DNA of 64,000 nucleotides from Fibrobacter sp. UWB2 (GTDB lineage: Bacteria; Fibrobacterota; Fibrobacteria; Fibrobacterales; Fibrobacteraceae), in assembly GCF_002210425.1 (NCBI RefSeq), contig NZ_MWQK01000005.1:1-64000 (forward strand), written 5' to 3'. Shown here piece after piece: positions 1 to 7,320 of this stretch; the first letter of the stretch is position 1; every line of letters starts with the position of its first letter. Made by a program: the position numbers and the translations under genes. A model generated the notes under the pieces. The model made no database searches, was not told where the DNA came from, and saw nothing but the letters and a program-made list of their open reading frames with translations.

Positions 1-22
1 CCAGGATCAAACTCTTCATTGA
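1..22 (-). rRNA. rrs: 16S rRNA, first ~22 nt only (partial)
   Basis: The reverse complement of bases 1-15 reads AGAGTTTGATCCTGG, the universal start of bacterial 16S rRNA (site of primer 27F, E. coli positions 8-22). Counting back seven bases puts the mature 5' end near position 22. The rest of the gene lies outside the window to the left. The strong promoter at 202-229 on the same strand supports the assignment. Confidence 0.93.
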
Positions 23-195
23 TTTTTAAAATAGTCTGTCCTGTTTTTCGTAAATTTGACTTCCAAGAAATTTTCTTGGGCCGTCACTAAGCACATCTCC
101 GATTCCTTCAATCTTCCCGAAAGTCTCGCGGGCTTTCGCTTTTTCCTTCGTTCTCGGCTTTCGTTTCTTCGTTTCGGCCTCGTCTCTCAGGAACG
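23..195 (-). other. rRNA operon leader
   Basis: About 170 nt between the inferred transcription start near 195 and the 16S 5' end. It contains no ORF of note. It includes a short inverted repeat (CCAAGAAA/TTTCTTGG, about 63-80) that could be part of the 16S processing stem. No convincing boxA antitermination element was recognised. Confidence 0.6.
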
Positions 196-201
196 GCGCC
201 A

Positions 202-229
202 ATTATAGAATTTTACGATGACTTTGCAA
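202..229 (-). promoter_or_regulatory. rrn promoter (-35 TTGCAA, -10 TATAAT)
   Basis: On the minus strand TTGCAA (224-229) and a perfect TATAAT (202-207) are separated by 16 bp. Downstream of the -10 is a GC-rich discriminator (TGGCGCCG), typical of stringently controlled rRNA promoters. Upstream of the -35 (about 234-275) lie A/T tracts and an AAAAGTGAAA/TTTCACTTTT inverted repeat, which could act as an UP element. The control role is inferred from known rRNA promoters. Confidence 0.75.
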
Positions 230-426
230 GGGGTAAAAGTGAAAAAATTTCACTTTTTTTCACTTTTTTCGGAAAAAACGGGATGTGCGCCGCGGCACGA
301 CAGATTATTCACATTCTGTAAACAGAAATCTTCGGGGCGCCACGGCCAGGGGATGGCGGACGGGGCCCGCCATGACGTTTTGCGTCAAAGCACCTGGCAA
401 TTTTCCAAAACACTACGGCGTTCCAC

Positions 427-455
427 AAAAAAACTCCTCGCGAAGTGCGAGGAGT
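427..455 (-). terminator. Rho-independent terminator of the GH45 gene
   Basis: A perfect 9-bp stem ACTCCTCGC/GCGAGGAGT (433-441 and 447-455) with a 5-nt loop is followed on the minus strand by a run of seven T (427-433). It lies about 20 bp after the GH45 stop codon. Confidence 0.85.
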
Positions 456-475
456 CTCAAATCTATTCGATTACT

Positions 476-1858
476 TTATTTAACATCGCAGCCGGCGCTC
501 GGATTTTGCCAGCCGTTTTCCGGAGGAGCCTCGCCCGCCTTCCAGCAATGGAGCGTGTCGAGTACATCGCCTTCCTTGAAAGTGGACCAGTCCGTCACCT
601 TCTTGATATTGGTTGTCGTAGTGGTGTTGAATCGGCTCATGTAATGATCGATCAAGTACTGCGGACATTCCACTTCTTCGATGTAGTAGGTCGGATTGTC
701 TGCAGCCTTGTACCAGTCGGCAAACCAGTGGCAACCGCGCAACAGGTTCGGAAGGCCGGCGTCGCCGAAGGCCGCGTCGCACATACCCTTGATACAAGTC
801 TGGTATTCAACGAGAGTAGCGTCGTAGCCGAGCTGATTCTGGCATTCAGTCAAGAATCCGCCAAAGCCTGCACCCCAGTTAAAGTCGCTGCCTTTTTTCA
901 CCTGAGTTGTAAGAGCGTCAAAGGCGCCCACGCCACCACCCGGCACCATCAAGTCGAACTGACCCGCCGGAAGATTAGGATTGCCGCCAGCCACATCCAT
1001 ACCGATGTTAGAGGCCATCACGATCATGTGCTTGCCCTTGAGAGCCTTGTGGGTTTCCCTTGGCGGGTTGTTTTCCATCTCGTTCGCGAAGTGGCCATCG
1101 TACTGCAAGTGATAGCACTTGCCGCACTTGCTATCGGCAGTGCCCGCAACGTATGCATAAGAAAGTGTATCGTTCACGGCAATCGGCGCCATGTCCGTGC
1201 AGGTGAACACGCCCTTTTCCTTTTCGTCGCCGCAAGCGCTTCGGGTTCCGTTGTAACCGAACCAGGCCTTCGATACGTCTCCCAAGGTAAAAGTAGGGAC
1301 TTCGACATCGTGAATGTTGCAGTTACGTGCAGTACCATAGTCGGCAATGTAGGCCTCATCGGAAGACGTGTCTGCACGAGTCACATCGTTAGCGCTTTCC
1401 CTAAGCCAGGAGCAGTGCGGCTTGCAAGCATCCCAGTAACGCGTATTCCAGCCACGCTTTGCCGTAGCGCTAATGTCCTTGGTGTACTCCGCCGGAGGTG
1501 CACCGTAAGATTCAAGAGTCGGGAAACCACTTGCATCGAGTTCCGGTTCCTTGCTACTAGAACTTTCTGCAGCAGATGAAACCGGATTTGCGCTAGATGT
1601 CGGATTGACAGAAGAGCTCGACTGAGACGGCACTCCATTGCTTGAACTGGTCGCCGAATTAGGCGGAACAACCACAGAAGAGCTTAATCCCAAATTGCTA
1701 TTTCCATCTACACTAGAGCAGCTTTCAACAAACCAATCAGCACTCGATGAAGAAGCCGCAACAGACGGAGTAAGCGGAGATGGAGAATCGTCAGAGCAGG
1801 CATTAAACATTGCACAAGTGCCCGCAGCCAATAAAGAACTCAATAAAACCTTTTTCAT
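476..1858 (-). CDS. GH45 endo-beta-1,4-glucanase, lipoprotein
   Basis: A 460-residue cellulase predicted to cut internal beta-1,4-glucan bonds by inversion at the outer cell surface. The start at 1858 follows an AAGGAAGG Shine-Dalgarno sequence. It gives an N-terminal lipoprotein signal with lipobox Cys21 (FNAC). Residues about 25-110 are a Ser-rich linker, as in many Fibrobacter exported enzymes. The GH45 signature TRYWDACKPHC places the catalytic base at Asp143, and QFDLMVPGGGVG places the catalytic acid at Asp302. Many Cys residues suggest disulfides. The gene is monocistronic, with its own terminator and the GlgE terminator just upstream. The substrate is inferred from the family. Confidence 0.92.
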   Translation of the reverse strand: MKKVLLSSLLAAGTCAMFNACSDDSPSPLTPSVAASSSSADWFVESCSSVDGNSNLGLSSSVVVPPNSATSSSNGVPSQSSSSVNPTSSANPVSSAAESSSSKEPELDASGFPTLESYGAPPAEYTKDISATAKRGWNTRYWDACKPHCSWLRESANDVTRADTSSDEAYIADYGTARNCNIHDVEVPTFTLGDVSKAWFGYNGTRSACGDEKEKGVFTCTDMAPIAVNDTLSYAYVAGTADSKCGKCYHLQYDGHFANEMENNPPRETHKALKGKHMIVMASNIGMDVAGGNPNLPAGQFDLMVPGGGVGAFDALTTQVKKGSDFNWGAGFGGFLTECQNQLGYDATLVEYQTCIKGMCDAAFGDAGLPNLLRGCHWFADWYKAADNPTYYIEEVECPQYLIDHYMSRFNTTTTTNIKKVTDWSTFKEGDVLDTLHCWKAGEAPPENGWQNPSAGCDVK

Positions 1859-1952
1859 AACCTTCCTTTTAATACCTCGTTTAAAACTAGATTTAATCAT
1901 TCCCAAAAGGCACAAAAAAAGGTTTTTAAAAGCGTTTTTGCGAATAGTCCAT

Positions 1953-1988
1953 AAAAAAACGTCCCGGAAATAGCACTTCCGAGGCGTT
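1953..1988 (-). terminator. Rho-independent terminator of glgE
   Basis: An imperfect stem AACGCCTCGGAA/TTCCGGGACGTT (1977-1988 and 1958-1969) is followed on the minus strand by a T run (1953-1959). It lies about 40 bp after the glgE stop codon and just before the GH45 gene. Confidence 0.75.
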
Positions 1989-2030
1989 TTCAATTGCAAT
2001 TAGGCGTTTCGCGCGCGTTTTGGCGATCGT

Positions 2031-3761
2031 TTAGATCTTCTTCACCACGAACATGTGGCCTGGAGCCTTTGCAGGGTCAAGTTTCACATAGTTCTTGTTA
2101 CCACGCCATACATAGCTTTCGCCAGTCACAATGTCCTTCAAGAAGAAGAACGAATCGTTCTGGAGGCCAAGCTTAGCCATGTCGAGTTCAACAATACCTT
2201 CTTGCACGTGGTCCATGTCCATATTGCACACGCAGAGAATCACGTCATCGCCAGACTTCTTGGAGTAAACCATAAGCTGGTCGTTCTGAGCGTAATGGAA
2301 ATCGAGGTTATCGTATTCCTGCAAGGCGACATGTTCCTGACGGGCAACATTCAGACGACGAACAAAGTCTTGAATGCCCGGACCAGACCAGTTGTGTACT
2401 TTGTACTGATACTTTTCGCTATCGGCGAGTTCTTCCTTGATCGGGCTCGGGATGTTTTCGCAGAGTTCGTATCCGTTGTACATACCCGTGAGGCTCGAAA
2501 GCGTCGCGGCCAAGAAGTAGCGCTGCTTAAAGGCGTTTGCACCTTTGTATGCAAGATACTTCGGGAAGATATCCGGAGTTGTCGGGAAGAAGATACCACG
2601 CATGTATTCCTTAGCGTCGGACTGCGTGAGTTCCTTCAAGTACTGTTCGAATTCCCACTTTGCAGAGCGCCATGCGAAATACGTATAGCTCATGTCAAAG
2701 CCAGACTTTGCAAGGCGATGCATCATCTTCGGGCGTGTGAAAGCTTCGGCGAGGAACACGAGTTCCGGGCGCTTTTCCTTCACGTCGGCGATGAGCCATT
2801 CCCAGAACGGGAACGGCTTGGTGTGCGGGTTATCGATACGGAAAATTTCAACACCCTTGTCGGCCCAGAACAAAATAATGTTCTCGATTTCTTGCCACAG
2901 AGCCTTGTAGTTCTTGTTGTAGTAGTCGAACGGATAAATGTCTTCGTACTTCTTGGGCGGGTTTTCGGCGAACTTGATGCTGCCATCCGGTTCGTGGTAG
3001 AACCATTCCGGGTGAGACTTCACATACGGATGGTCCGGGCTGCAGTTGAGCGCGATATCGAGCGCAAGGCGGAGTCCCTTGGCGCGAGCGGCTTTTGCAA
3101 AATGTTCGAAGTCCTTCATGGTCCCAAGTTCCGGGTCCACATCGTAATGACCACCGTTCTTGTTACCGACAGCGTACGGGCATCCCGGTTCAAGCGGATT
3201 GCCCTTCTTGTCGACCTTGGCGTGGAGCGCGTTGTTTGCGCCCTTGCGGTTCGTGACACCAATCGGGTGGATCGGAACAAGGTAAACCGTATCGAAGCCA
3301 AGCCCTGCAATGTAGTCGAGCTGCTTTTCGCAATCCTTCCACGTTGCGCTCTTGTTCGGGTCCGTGCCCTGGCTCTTCGGCCACATTTCGTACCACGTAC
3401 CCACGCGGCTGTAGACCGGGTCCACACGGAGCTTCATCACCGGACTTTCAGTCGGGACGTCCTTCGGTTCCTTGGTCCATGCGCAAATTTTGTATTCGTA
3501 ATAGCCGATATTACCAACCGTGAAGGAGCCTTCCCACAGGTCATTGTCGACAAAGTGCATCGGAGCCTGTTCCCACTTTTTCTTGGAAACGTGGCGGTAA
3601 AAAATCGCAGCATCGTACTTTTCGTGACTGTGGCGGAAGATGTCTGCCTGGAGGGTCACGGTATCACCGGGTTCACGCTTGAGCATGAAGCGGCCGCCCT
3701 CAATGCTCGGGCGGATATTTTCAATAACGAGATTTTCTTTTAGAGTTGGAATAGTTGCCAT
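2031..3761 (-). CDS. glgE: GlgE-type alpha-1,4-glucan:maltose-1-phosphate maltosyltransferase (GH13_3)
   Basis: This 576-residue cytoplasmic enzyme would transfer maltosyl units from alpha-maltose-1-phosphate to the end of alpha-1,4-glucan, building glycogen. It has an N-terminal beta-sandwich (about 10-110), then WYEMWPKS and the GH13 barrel. The nucleophile region EIFRIDNPHTKP puts the nucleophile at Asp310 and FLAEAFTRP puts the acid/base at Glu339. The 29-residue spacing equals that of Streptomyces coelicolor GlgE (D394/E423). The protein is shorter than the usual ~650-670 residues, mainly at the N-terminus. No glgB, treS or maltokinase gene is nearby. A general alpha-amylase is the alternative but fits less well. 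Confidence 0.85.
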   Translation of the reverse strand: MATIPTLKENLVIENIRPSIEGGRFMLKREPGDTVTLQADIFRHSHEKYDAAIFYRHVSKKKWEQAPMHFVDNDLWEGSFTVGNIGYYEYKICAWTKEPKDVPTESPVMKLRVDPVYSRVGTWYEMWPKSQGTDPNKSATWKDCEKQLDYIAGLGFDTVYLVPIHPIGVTNRKGANNALHAKVDKKGNPLEPGCPYAVGNKNGGHYDVDPELGTMKDFEHFAKAARAKGLRLALDIALNCSPDHPYVKSHPEWFYHEPDGSIKFAENPPKKYEDIYPFDYYNKNYKALWQEIENIILFWADKGVEIFRIDNPHTKPFPFWEWLIADVKEKRPELVFLAEAFTRPKMMHRLAKSGFDMSYTYFAWRSAKWEFEQYLKELTQSDAKEYMRGIFFPTTPDIFPKYLAYKGANAFKQRYFLAATLSSLTGMYNGYELCENIPSPIKEELADSEKYQYKVHNWSGPGIQDFVRRLNVARQEHVALQEYDNLDFHYAQNDQLMVYSKKSGDDVILCVCNMDMDHVQEGIVELDMAKLGLQNDSFFFLKDIVTGESYVWRGNKNYVKLDPAKAPGHMFVVKKI

Positions 3762-3781
3762 AATGACTAGAATTTAGCAAA

Positions 3782-5050
3782 CTACTTAATTCTAATCAAC
3801 TGCACATCCTTAATCCAAATCGTTCTTTCGGCCTTGCCCAAATTCAAGTCCAGACGGGCGTTCGGGTCCGTTTTTTCTGGGGTAAATTCAATTTCAAACG
3901 ACTTCCCGGAAGTCGACACCTTGACGTGTTCCTGGAACCCATTGGTCTCATTGTTGTAAATGGAATTCGCAAGGCGTGCGGTCACCTCTCCATCGACATC
4001 GGACCAGATGGTGAATATAAATTTGTACGTAGCGCCAGCCACCAAAGGAATATTTTCGTGCAACAGCTGAACGCTATACGAAAAGTCACCACCTCTAGTC
4101 ACATGGACGCGCATCACATTCGAATTCTTTTCCTTAACGATGGACGTATCGGCAACCCCGTTGAACTGCCTATGGAAAATCCATTCATTGCCACCATCAC
4201 TAAAGTCGCCGTTAGAAATAAAGTTCTTATTCAGAGGTTCGACAATTTCTTCCCAGATATCATCTACAAAGCCGTCGTATTCGGCACCATCTGCACCCGT
4301 GTACTTGAAGCGCAGACACTGGAAACTCGGCAAGAACCGATCGTTCAGCGATTTCCAGAGATCCGCATTTTCAGTCTTGCTGAAGCGGATTACACCATCA
4401 TCGTTAACATGCGCCGTAGAAAAATCTACCCCGCCAACAAAACGGTGCACACGGAATTCTACAGACAAATTCACCGCAGAATCCTGAATTCCAATCTGAG
4501 AATGATTGTACATCAATTCAAACAGCTGGAAATTGTTCATCTCGTAGACAAACGGGATTTCCTTGCCATTTTGACGGATGCGTCCGTAAATCGAGTTAAC
4601 GCCCTCTTTTTTGCCAACTTCAAAACGGACACCGATTTCCTTGAGGAACCCGCCATTTTTCAAGTTGATATTGTAGAAGGCTTCCTTGACATAGGCGCCA
4701 TCCGTAAATGAAATGGGGAGCACTGCCGCCGGGTCATCCTCGTACGGCCAAATCTGCTGGCCATTCTTCACATCAACGGACACGCCCGTATAGAAGCTGC
4801 AATACGAACGAACCTCGGAGAGCGTGAGCTGGAACGTATCGATTACAACCTTTTCGTCTTCTGCAGCCACCTTCGAAAGCGCCACCGGCTTTGCATCCGA
4901 ATAGTCCACCGAGAACTCCGCCGTGAGTCCCAAGTTCTGCGCAATTTCCGGATTTCCAATTTCAATACCGGCCGTAGTGTCGGATTCAGAACATCCGGCA
5001 AACCACAATGCCACAAGCACGCAACCGATTATTGAACACAAAGAACGCAT
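3782..5050 (-). CDS. Lipoprotein with C-terminal carbohydrate-binding-like domain
   Basis: A 422-residue lipoprotein of unknown function. The second of two adjacent Met codons is preferred because GAGGAG lies about 4 nt upstream. The signal peptide ends in the lipobox FAGC (Cys20). Residues about 285-422 look like a galactose-binding-type jelly roll of the CBM4/9 kind: they start with an 'ISNGDFSDGGNEW' motif and contain SYSVQL and YKFIFTIWSDV. The middle part is unassigned. The start overlaps the stop of the upstream TIGR02147 gene (TGATG), so the two are translationally coupled. Binding to plant polysaccharide is inferred from fold resemblance only. Confidence 0.7.
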   Translation of the reverse strand: MRSLCSIIGCVLVALWFAGCSESDTTAGIEIGNPEIAQNLGLTAEFSVDYSDAKPVALSKVAAEDEKVVIDTFQLTLSEVRSYCSFYTGVSVDVKNGQQIWPYEDDPAAVLPISFTDGAYVKEAFYNINLKNGGFLKEIGVRFEVGKKEGVNSIYGRIRQNGKEIPFVYEMNNFQLFELMYNHSQIGIQDSAVNLSVEFRVHRFVGGVDFSTAHVNDDGVIRFSKTENADLWKSLNDRFLPSFQCLRFKYTGADGAEYDGFVDDIWEEIVEPLNKNFISNGDFSDGGNEWIFHRQFNGVADTSIVKEKNSNVMRVHVTRGGDFSYSVQLLHENIPLVAGATYKFIFTIWSDVDGEVTARLANSIYNNETNGFQEHVKVSTSGKSFEIEFTPEKTDPNARLDLNLGKAERTIWIKDVQLIRIK

Positions 5051-5895
5051 CATACTCCTCGGGTTAGAGGGTACAGCTGGATATTGATTTGCACAACATC
5101 CTCACCTTCCCCAGCCTTTGCTGAGAAATCTAGTAGTTCTTTGCGCATCAGTTGCAAATGTTTTTTCAAATTGGGGAAATCTTCGCGTTTTATGCTAAAC
5201 GTAAGGGCAGAAACGTCCCTTTGCGAGCCCGGAAGCGCCGAAAGCATGTCCGCCGAAAGCTTGAGCATCTGGAGATGGTACATCTTGACCATCAAATCCT
5301 GGACTTCGTCGTCCGTAGTAATCAGGGGGTCGCGCTGGCGATAACCATTGGCCGTCTTTACCAAAAGCCCAAGTTCCACGAGAAGCTTGAGCGATTCCGT
5401 CACCTGTGCAGGCGTAATGAGGCCACCGAGGCGCTTGGAAATCCAGTCGGGAATCGGGCGAAAATCCTTGAGCGCCACCATCTCGAGAATTGCGGAATGG
5501 TGCCATTCACGGAAAATGCGGAACTGCGCCTTTTCCATCTTGTGCAGTTTGGAGCGCGGGCTAGCCTTCAAAAGTTGGGCGTAGTAAACCTGCTTATCCG
5601 CATCCGTCTGAGCCTGGTTGAAGAAAACGAGACTTTCGAAATATGCGGCACGCTGGCCATCCAAGCCGAGGCCGTGGATGAGCTTTACCACCGTGTTCTT
5701 TGTAATGTTTCGCTTTCCGTCAATCGTGAGCTTGAGATGGGCATGACTCGAAAGCCCCGCCTTCTCCGCGAAGAAACGGAGGCTGAATGCCGGAACCGTC
5801 TTCTTCTTGTACTCATAGTAGTCCCGCAAATACACACGGTAGTTTGTGTACTGCAGAACATCAGGTTCAACTATGCGATTTTCTCCTGTTTCCAT
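5050..5895 (-). CDS. TIGR02147 family protein (Fibrobacter paralogous family)
   Basis: This 281-residue cytoplasmic protein matches in pattern the TIGR02147 family, which is strongly expanded in Fibrobacter. It has an N-terminal helix-turn-helix-like stretch (about 15-75: YTNYRVYLRDYYEYKK, FSLRFFAEKAGLSSHAHLK). A central winged-helix-like part (about 120-185) follows, and the C-terminus resembles DUF4423. A role as transcriptional regulator is plausible but unproven. It is immediately followed by, and overlaps, a lipoprotein gene, an arrangement that suggests it controls or senses for that partner. The Shine-Dalgarno sequence is weak. Confidence 0.75.
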   Translation of the reverse strand: METGENRIVEPDVLQYTNYRVYLRDYYEYKKKTVPAFSLRFFAEKAGLSSHAHLKLTIDGKRNITKNTVVKLIHGLGLDGQRAAYFESLVFFNQAQTDADKQVYYAQLLKASPRSKLHKMEKAQFRIFREWHHSAILEMVALKDFRPIPDWISKRLGGLITPAQVTESLKLLVELGLLVKTANGYRQRDPLITTDDEVQDLMVKMYHLQMLKLSADMLSALPGSQRDVSALTFSIKREDFPNLKKHLQLMRKELLDFSAKAGEGEDVVQINIQLYPLTRGV

Positions 5896-5964
5896 ATTCT
5901 AAAAAATAGAAGTGTTCAGGCACAAAAGCAAAGGATAAAAAGCTTTTATCGTTTACTGAGGTAA

Positions 5965-6069
5965 CCATGTCAGACGAGAGGGGCAGGCTTTCCCCTGATT
6001 GCAGCCCCGGCTCGCCGGGTCTTCCATCACCCCTTCGAGCGGGGTTCCACCCCGCAACGCCCCGTAGCC
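5965..6069. other. GC-rich intergenic stretch with nested small hairpins
   Basis: It holds several short inverted repeats (for example CCCGGCTCGCCGGG near 6005-6022 and CCCCTTCGAGCGGGG near 6029-6045) and is framed by CAGACGAGAG motifs. It contains no ORF. It may be a dispersed intergenic element, but this cannot be settled from one window. Confidence 0.4.
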
Positions 6070-6097
6070 AGACGAGAGACGAAAGACGAGAGACGAG
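6070..6097. repeat. Heptanucleotide tandem repeat (AGACGAG x4)
   Basis: Four adjacent 7-mers, AGACGAG AGACGAA AGACGAG AGACGAG, lie between the GNAT gene and the TIGR02147 gene. A further CAGACGAGAGG copy occurs at about 5970, about 100 bp away, on the other side of a GC-rich stretch. Confidence 0.85.
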
Positions 6098-6127
6098 AGG
6101 AGCGATAGTCTTGGACTATAACAACGT

Positions 6128-6724
6128 TCAGCAAAAATCTTTAGCGAGAAGCGAAAAACGGACATGGTCCTCGAAATGCCCATGGAGGCATTCGTACTCG
6201 CGACAGACACCTTCTTCCAGAAATCCGGCACGGCGGGCGACAGCAGCACTCTTCGGATTGTTGACCGAGGCCGTAAGTTCAAGACGGTTCAGCCCCATCG
6301 CAAAAGATTCGCCCGCCACAAGCAAAAGCGCTTCGGTCGCGAGGCCACGGCCGCAAAATTTTTGGCCGAGCCAGTAACTTACCGTGGCCGAGCGATTCTT
6401 CCACTGCACCCAGCCAAGCATGATGCAGCCCGCAATTTTCAAGCCGTCACTTGAGCTCATGGACTTCTCGAAAATGCCCCAGCAGGCACCATTTGACATC
6501 TGCGCCTGCATGTCCCAAGCATCAATTTTCGCAGAAACATCTTCGGGAGAACGACATTCCTCGGCGGGCCACGGCAAGTGCTCCGACAAGAACTCGCGAG
6601 ATTCTTCGATCAGCGCAAACAGCGGTTGCACGTCTGCTTCGCCAAGCGGCCGCAATACGACACGTTCGCCTTCAACTTCTTGCCGCGAGAACTCGCTAAG
6701 ATCTTCGTCTAAAAAATCACTCAT
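6128..6724 (-). CDS. GNAT-family N-acetyltransferase (RimJ/RimL-like)
   Basis: This 198-residue cytoplasmic protein has the RimJ/RimL pattern. It shows an N-terminal VVLRPLGEADVQPLFALI strand-helix, a central TVSYWLGQKFCGRGLATEAL acetyl-CoA binding loop (Q/RxxGxG/A), and the C-terminal NRLELTASVNNPKSAAVARRAGF typical of the family. The likely reaction is acetyl transfer from acetyl-CoA to an N-terminal or other amine; the substrate is unknown. The start at 6724 is chosen over an ATG 15 nt upstream because AAAAGG lies 5 nt before it. The gene is monocistronic. Confidence 0.85.
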   Translation of the reverse strand: MSDFLDEDLSEFSRQEVEGERVVLRPLGEADVQPLFALIEESREFLSEHLPWPAEECRSPEDVSAKIDAWDMQAQMSNGACWGIFEKSMSSSDGLKIAGCIMLGWVQWKNRSATVSYWLGQKFCGRGLATEALLLVAGESFAMGLNRLELTASVNNPKSAAVARRAGFLEEGVCREYECLHGHFEDHVRFSLLAKDFC

Positions 6725-6772
6725 TATGACCTTTTGCAAAAAACAATCAACCCCAAGAGTACATAATTACAA

Positions 6773-6853
6773 CGTCATTCTGAGCCATCCATGGCGAAGA
6801 ATCCAGTTATATCAAGAAATTATGGATCCTCCTCCCGTTGGTCGAGGATGACA
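6773..6853. repeat. Dispersed palindromic repeat, family A
   Basis: The left arm begins CGTCATTCTGAG and continues to GAATCCAGTTAT. The right arm runs from ATGGATCC to GAGGATGACAT. The arms are imperfect inverted copies around a short centre. Related copies lie at 10919-11007, 53196-53235 (half) and 58803-58836 (half). Confidence 0.8.
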
Positions 6854-6859
6854 TTACTG

Positions 6860-6898
6860 AAAAAAAACGAAAAACCCGATAGCGAACTACCGGGTTTT
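6860..6898 (-). terminator. Terminator of tRNA-Leu(CAG)
   Basis: Stem AAAACCCG/CGGGTTTT (6871-6878 and 6891-6898) with a 12-nt loop, followed on the minus strand by a T run (6860-6867). It lies directly after the tRNA 3' end. Confidence 0.85.
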
Positions 6899-6902
6899 TC
6901 AG

Positions 6903-6986
6903 TGCGGATGAAAGGACTTGAACCTTCATGCCCTCGCGAGCACTAGAACCTGAATCTAGCGTGTCTACCAGTTCCACCACATCCGC
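6903..6986 (-). tRNA. tRNA-Leu, anticodon CAG
   Basis: An 84-nt tRNA with 7-bp acceptor stem GCGGATG/CATCCGC and discriminator A. The anticodon stem CTAGA/TCTAG encloses loop TTCAGGT, giving anticodon CAG. It has a long class II variable arm and T loop GTTCAAGTC. CCA is not encoded. A terminator follows directly. Confidence 0.95.
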
Positions 6987-6997
6987 GTGGTGCACCA

Positions 6998-7026
6998 AAT
7001 TTTGAAAAAAAACACCCATTTGTCAA
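6998..7026 (-). promoter_or_regulatory. Probable promoter of tRNA-Leu(CAG)
   Basis: On the minus strand a perfect -35 TTGACA (7021-7026) is followed 17 bp later by a poor -10 candidate (AAAATT, 6998-7003). The -35 and the position about 15 bp before the tRNA support it; the -10 is weak. Confidence 0.45.
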
Positions 7027-7320
7027 GGGGAGATGTTTATAAATAAGGCTATTTATAGAAGGCCGTTAAAGGGAAATGCCAAATGAACGTCATGCGGGCG
7101 GGGCCCCAGCTCGGAGTTTTTTACCCATCCTGGCGCAAGCGCCAACCTTACGGCTCAGCAATGGGGCTGCAAGCAGCCCCGCTGCGTTCGCCTTTTAAGG
7201 TTGTGGCCGACGCTCTATTCTCACACCGTTAAATTTCATTCCCTTTACTAAACAAAAAACTCGCTTTACACAAAAAAGCGATTGCATTTTCACAATTTTA
7301 AAGTGGCGGAAATTTGGCGA
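7027..7320. other. Intergenic region, no gene seen
   Basis: Nearly 300 bp between tRNA-Leu and the hydrolase gene. It holds a GC-rich hairpin (GGGGCTGC/GCAGCCCC, about 7162-7179) flanked by AACCTTA and TAAGGTT, plus a GGGGCCCC palindrome near 7100. No convincing ORF was found. An AACTCGCTTTACACAAAAAAGCG hairpin-like stretch near 7258-7282 may terminate the hydrolase operon. Confidence 0.4.

Noticed and set aside
218-1579. A 453-codon plus-strand reading frame
   Set aside because: It lies antisense to the GH45 gene, lacks a Shine-Dalgarno sequence and has no recognisable domain; the minus-strand frame carries both GH45 catalytic motifs.
2055-3743. A 562-codon plus-strand reading frame
   Set aside because: Mirror of glgE; the codon usage of the real gene leaves the opposite strand open. 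No family pattern in its translation.
6070-6097. Possible CRISPR array
   Set aside because: Units are only 7 bp, adjacent and without spacers; no cas gene is present.
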